Made by a program: the position numbers and the translations under genes. Below, piece after piece: positions 61,156 to 64,000 of a stretch of 64,000 bases of DNA. Source of the DNA: Iris pallida (lineage: Eukaryota > Streptophyta > Magnoliopsida > Asparagales > Iridaceae); the NCBI GenBank assembly GCA_029216955.1, contig JANAVB010033216.1, positions 10,155,408 to 10,219,407 of the forward strand. The letters run 5' to 3'. Under the pieces are notes generated by a model that saw only the letters and a program-made list of their open reading frames with translations, ran no database searches and was not told the DNA's origin. How positions within the stretch are numbered: position 1 is the first letter of the stretch; each line of letters opens with the position of its first letter.

Positions 61156-62654
61156 ATGGCTATAGTTTGATGATGGTATTTTGTGAAGGGGTCGGTAACG
61201 TTTGGCTGTGGTGGACACGGAGTGAGTCAGGGCCGGGGTTTAGTGCTCCGACTAGGCTGGGAAGGGTTGTTGTTTTGATGGAGGGGGAGGTCTCAGTTGG
61301 TGGTGTGTCGGCAACAGAGGGAGGACTGGAGGCTATAAATCGGTGTTTGGGGACTAGGGGTTTGGCCAGAAGAGGAGGAGAGTGGTGATAGGGGCGGTGA
61401 GGCTGCAGTTTAGGTCAGAACGGTGGCACGGTGTGGTGGTAGTGCCTTGGGCTGATGGTGGTGATGGGTGGTTATGCGGCATGGCGACCGCAGGTAGTTG
61501 TGTTGGTAGTATGGCACCGGAGAAGGCGGGTCGGACGTGGTATATGATGGTGATCGGTGGTCGAGAACGATTGTCTGTTGGGGATGGCTGTTGTGGCTTG
61601 GGGTCGGGTTATAGCCGGACCGGTGGTGACGGCGAAGTGTTCCTGATGGTGCGGTGGGTGTGCCGGGGTTCTCGCGGAGTTGGCAAGGAGGGTGGCTCGA
61701 TTAGGTTTAGGGATAGGTTAGAGAATTTATTGTGTCGGGGGTGTGTCTGACACGGGAGAGATTTATGTATATATAAAAGTTGGAATAAGAATTTAGATAG
61801 GAAACATGGACACGATGCACGTGTGTGGGAAAATATTTGTGGAATAATATTGTGGAGAACTCAATGGGAAGCTCCCCTATATATAGGGTTGAGGAAATCC
61901 TTAGTAGATAAGGATTGGACCCAAATAGATAATTAATTTATTTAATCTAAATTGAATTAAAACAATTTCATTCAAATCTATATAAATTTTAAATCTAGAT
62001 AATATCGAATAATGATTCAATCTTATTCAAAAATCTATATAGAATTTATTTAATAAAATCATCATCCAATTTATTTGTGATAAACTAGTTTAAAATTATT
62101 ATTTTTATAACTTGAAAAATATGCTATAATATTAATTTCGAAAATCACAATAAATATTTTTAAATATCGATAGGAAATACTTGGAATTACACTTTGTATA
62201 ATAAATAATTAAAATTTCAAAATTATGAATAATACTTCAAAAATACCTTTGTAGTAAAATTAGTATATATAATAATAAAATAAATTTTAAAAATTGAAAT
62301 CATCTACACGAATCAAATTTCGTGTACTTCGCATTCAACTAGTACAAAATATCTATGTATATTTTATTTTTGAAATCGGTATAATTAAATAAACATTGCC
62401 ACTAGTGTGACGGAAATTTCTATTTCAAGCAAAATAAAATATTTACTATACTAATAGTGAAATGAACTGTTTGTTTTCTATATTAATAAAATTCATAAAA
62501 AAATATTTTCAAAATATGTACCTCGCACATATTCGCACTCGACGAGCAAATATGAATAACGCAAATAAGCGCACGACGTTCAAATTCGAAAACAAAATCA
62601 ATACCAAATAAAAGTAAAATTTTAAAATCATAGTAAAAATTTAGGGGGTTTACC
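61156..62654 (-). mobile_element. E3 LTR3, right segment
   Basis: 61156-61160 is the right E2 duplication; LTR3 proper resumes at 61161 in the GC-rich block and runs through the TATA box (61878-61885) to 62654. The last base is C where LTR1 and LTR2 have A, a change in the terminal dinucleotide of the array's 5' LTR. Confidence 0.82.
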
Positions 62655-62659
62655 CATAT
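62655..62659. other. E3 target-site duplication, right copy (CATAT)
   Basis: Pairs with 34691-34695. Confidence 0.8.
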
Positions 62660-64000
62660 CTGGCTAAACTAGGATAACTCCTAGAAAGAATGGTCAGGGG
62701 ACAAGAGACTATTAATTAATTTTGCCGAAAAATGGTAAGGATTGCAGAAACTACTTTGGAGCAGATCCACAACCCTTAAACCAAACAAGGACCAGGATTG
62801 CAGACCGTCTTCCGAGCAGAACCGCGCTCCTTATGCTATCTGACGAACAAGACATGTCAAGTAGCTTGGCGACTAATCTAGTCATAAGTCTACCTAGATG
62901 GTACTAGGATCGATTATACTATACTAAAATTAACGTGCGTGAGGCTAGTTCAGCAAACCAAGGAACGGTTCTGCCCAAATCTTCAAACCAAATCCCCGAC
63001 AAGAAATTCTGCAAAATTCGACAGAGTCGCCTATATATTTCTGAATGGGAGCTCCCTGCGAATTACGGCTATAACCACTTGGCGCAACCAGCCACAGAAT
63101 CGCAAACTGAGAACACTAAGTCTCAGCCTCCAGCAGCGCTACGATGCGTACTGGAAACCAAACCATAGCCGAGAACATTAAGTCTCGGTCTCCAACAGCA
63201 CTAGGATGCGTGCTGGGCGCCAAGCCAACACATGCAGCAAGAATCACCATGCAGGACGTATCACAGACCCAAAGTCATATCTAATCCACAAGCATAGTCA
63301 CAAAAACAGTTAGCCAAAGCCATTACCCGACCGCAAGTCGGACACGGGGCATATAGGGACAATCCATACTTGTGAGTCGTGCTCGTGTCCTCGGAGGTGT
63401 GGATGACCCGTCCTAGTTGTTCGATACGGCTTGATCCGATATCGAACTAATATATAACATAAATCCTAATCATGACAGTTCTACTACTATTCTACCATAC
63501 TCACAATTATACATTTATATTTATAAATTACAAGATTAATTAAATGCAAGAAAATCTAGCTGGAGGGCAAGAGCCGTCGATGAGCAAGGGGTACTTGCCT
63601 AGAGGGCTGGCTAGGTAAGCAAGTCTTCGGCATCCTGGATCCAAGGTAGCACGTCCATCGAGGTCCTCAAAACATACAATAAACAATCATTAATATTAAA
63701 TAATAAAATAATAGAATAATCACAAGAGATGGCATAAGGCTATACCGCGTTGGTTCCACAAGTAGTGGAGGGATCTTGCACAGAAATCAAGGCACGTGGA
63801 TCGATACGGATATACAAACCGAGACGTGCACGTATATCGAGACGCATATGAGAATCGAGATGACACAAATATTAAGGAAAACAGGAACATAACGTGCATG
63901 TAAATTGAGACATGCACGTAGATCAAAGGATCATGAATATCCGGATGGCACACGAATTAATGCGATACGTAAATCGAGGCATACATACGAATCGAGATGG
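62660..64000. other. Right flank, unassigned repeat-like sequence
   Basis: No coding region is recognised. Rich in A and C on the plus strand, like 32530-34690, to which it was joined before E3 inserted. It contains a two-copy hairpin repeat (63107-63230), a diverged duplication around GGATTGCAG (62739 and 62795), and towards the end loosely repeated words such as AATCGAGATG and CGAGACGCATA. The zone at 63340-63620 vaguely recalls E3 LTR sequence (GACCCG..CC.AGTT, TACTTGCCT), so an LTR of a related family in minus orientation is possible. Confidence 0.4.
63107..63230. repeat. Two tandem 62-bp units with a compensated hairpin
   Basis: Units 63107-63168 and 63169-63230. Each starts with a hairpin: CTGAGA...TCTCAG in the first, CCGAGA...TCTCGG in the second, both with an 8-nt loop. 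The changed pair (T-A to C-G) keeps the stem. Confidence 0.7.

Overview
The window is plant heterochromatin made almost entirely of nested LTR retrotransposons. I find no host gene, rRNA, tRNA or CRISPR array. The plant assignment rests on Tat- and Tekay-type Ty3/gypsy lineages, primer sites matching plant tRNAs, plant-type TATA boxes and introns, and (TA)n arrays. The genome is probably large; the species cannot be told.

Layout. (1) 1-3956 and 32273 onward: an old element, E0, seen as an LTR end (to 1107), a Met-type primer site and a degenerate non-coding interior. (2) 3957-32272: element E1 inserted in E0 with target duplication CATCG. It has giant LTRs of about 4.6 kb around a 1.9 kb interior carrying only a broken gag, so it is non-autonomous. 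(3) 7823-25026: a 17.2 kb Tat-lineage element on the minus strand, inserted in the 5' LTR of E1 with target duplication AGATC and 906-bp LTRs. (4) 34696-62654: element E3, minus strand, an LTR-interior-LTR-interior-LTR array within one target duplication, CATAT. Its LTRs are about 4 kb and its 1.2 kb interiors are non-coding. (5) 47710-61155: element E2, plus strand, a decayed Tekay-type chromovirus inserted in the third E3 LTR. (6) 62660-64000: unassigned flank.

The most interesting content is in the Tat element. Its minus strand encodes gag, protease and an intact 1519-residue pol with two RNase H domains and integrase. Between pol and the 3' LTR, on the opposite strand, lie two gene-like units. 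The first has a TATA box, a first ATG in good context, three exons joined by GT-AG introns that keep phase, a plant-mobile-domain-like region, a basic stretch, an acidic region and a coiled-coil last exon. Its one visible lesion is a 1-nt frame break. The second is a compact unit with TATA box, first ATG, 68-residue ORF and AATAAA. The gag start codon lies inside the 5' LTR, so the primer site is translated. An 11-mer (AAAAGTCACGC) recurs in the LTRs, in a 63-bp coding repeat in gag and in the first intron of the antisense gene.

E1, E2 and E3 form a group. All three have LTRs of about 4 kb or more, a primer site complementary to the 3' end of plant tRNA-Ile set 8-9 nt from the LTR, and a near-palindrome AATTTCGAGGACGAAATT before the polypurine tract. 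E2 is the only one with a recognisable pol, so it represents the kind of autonomous partner that E1 and E3 would need. Insertion order: E0, then E1, then Tat; separately E3, then E2.
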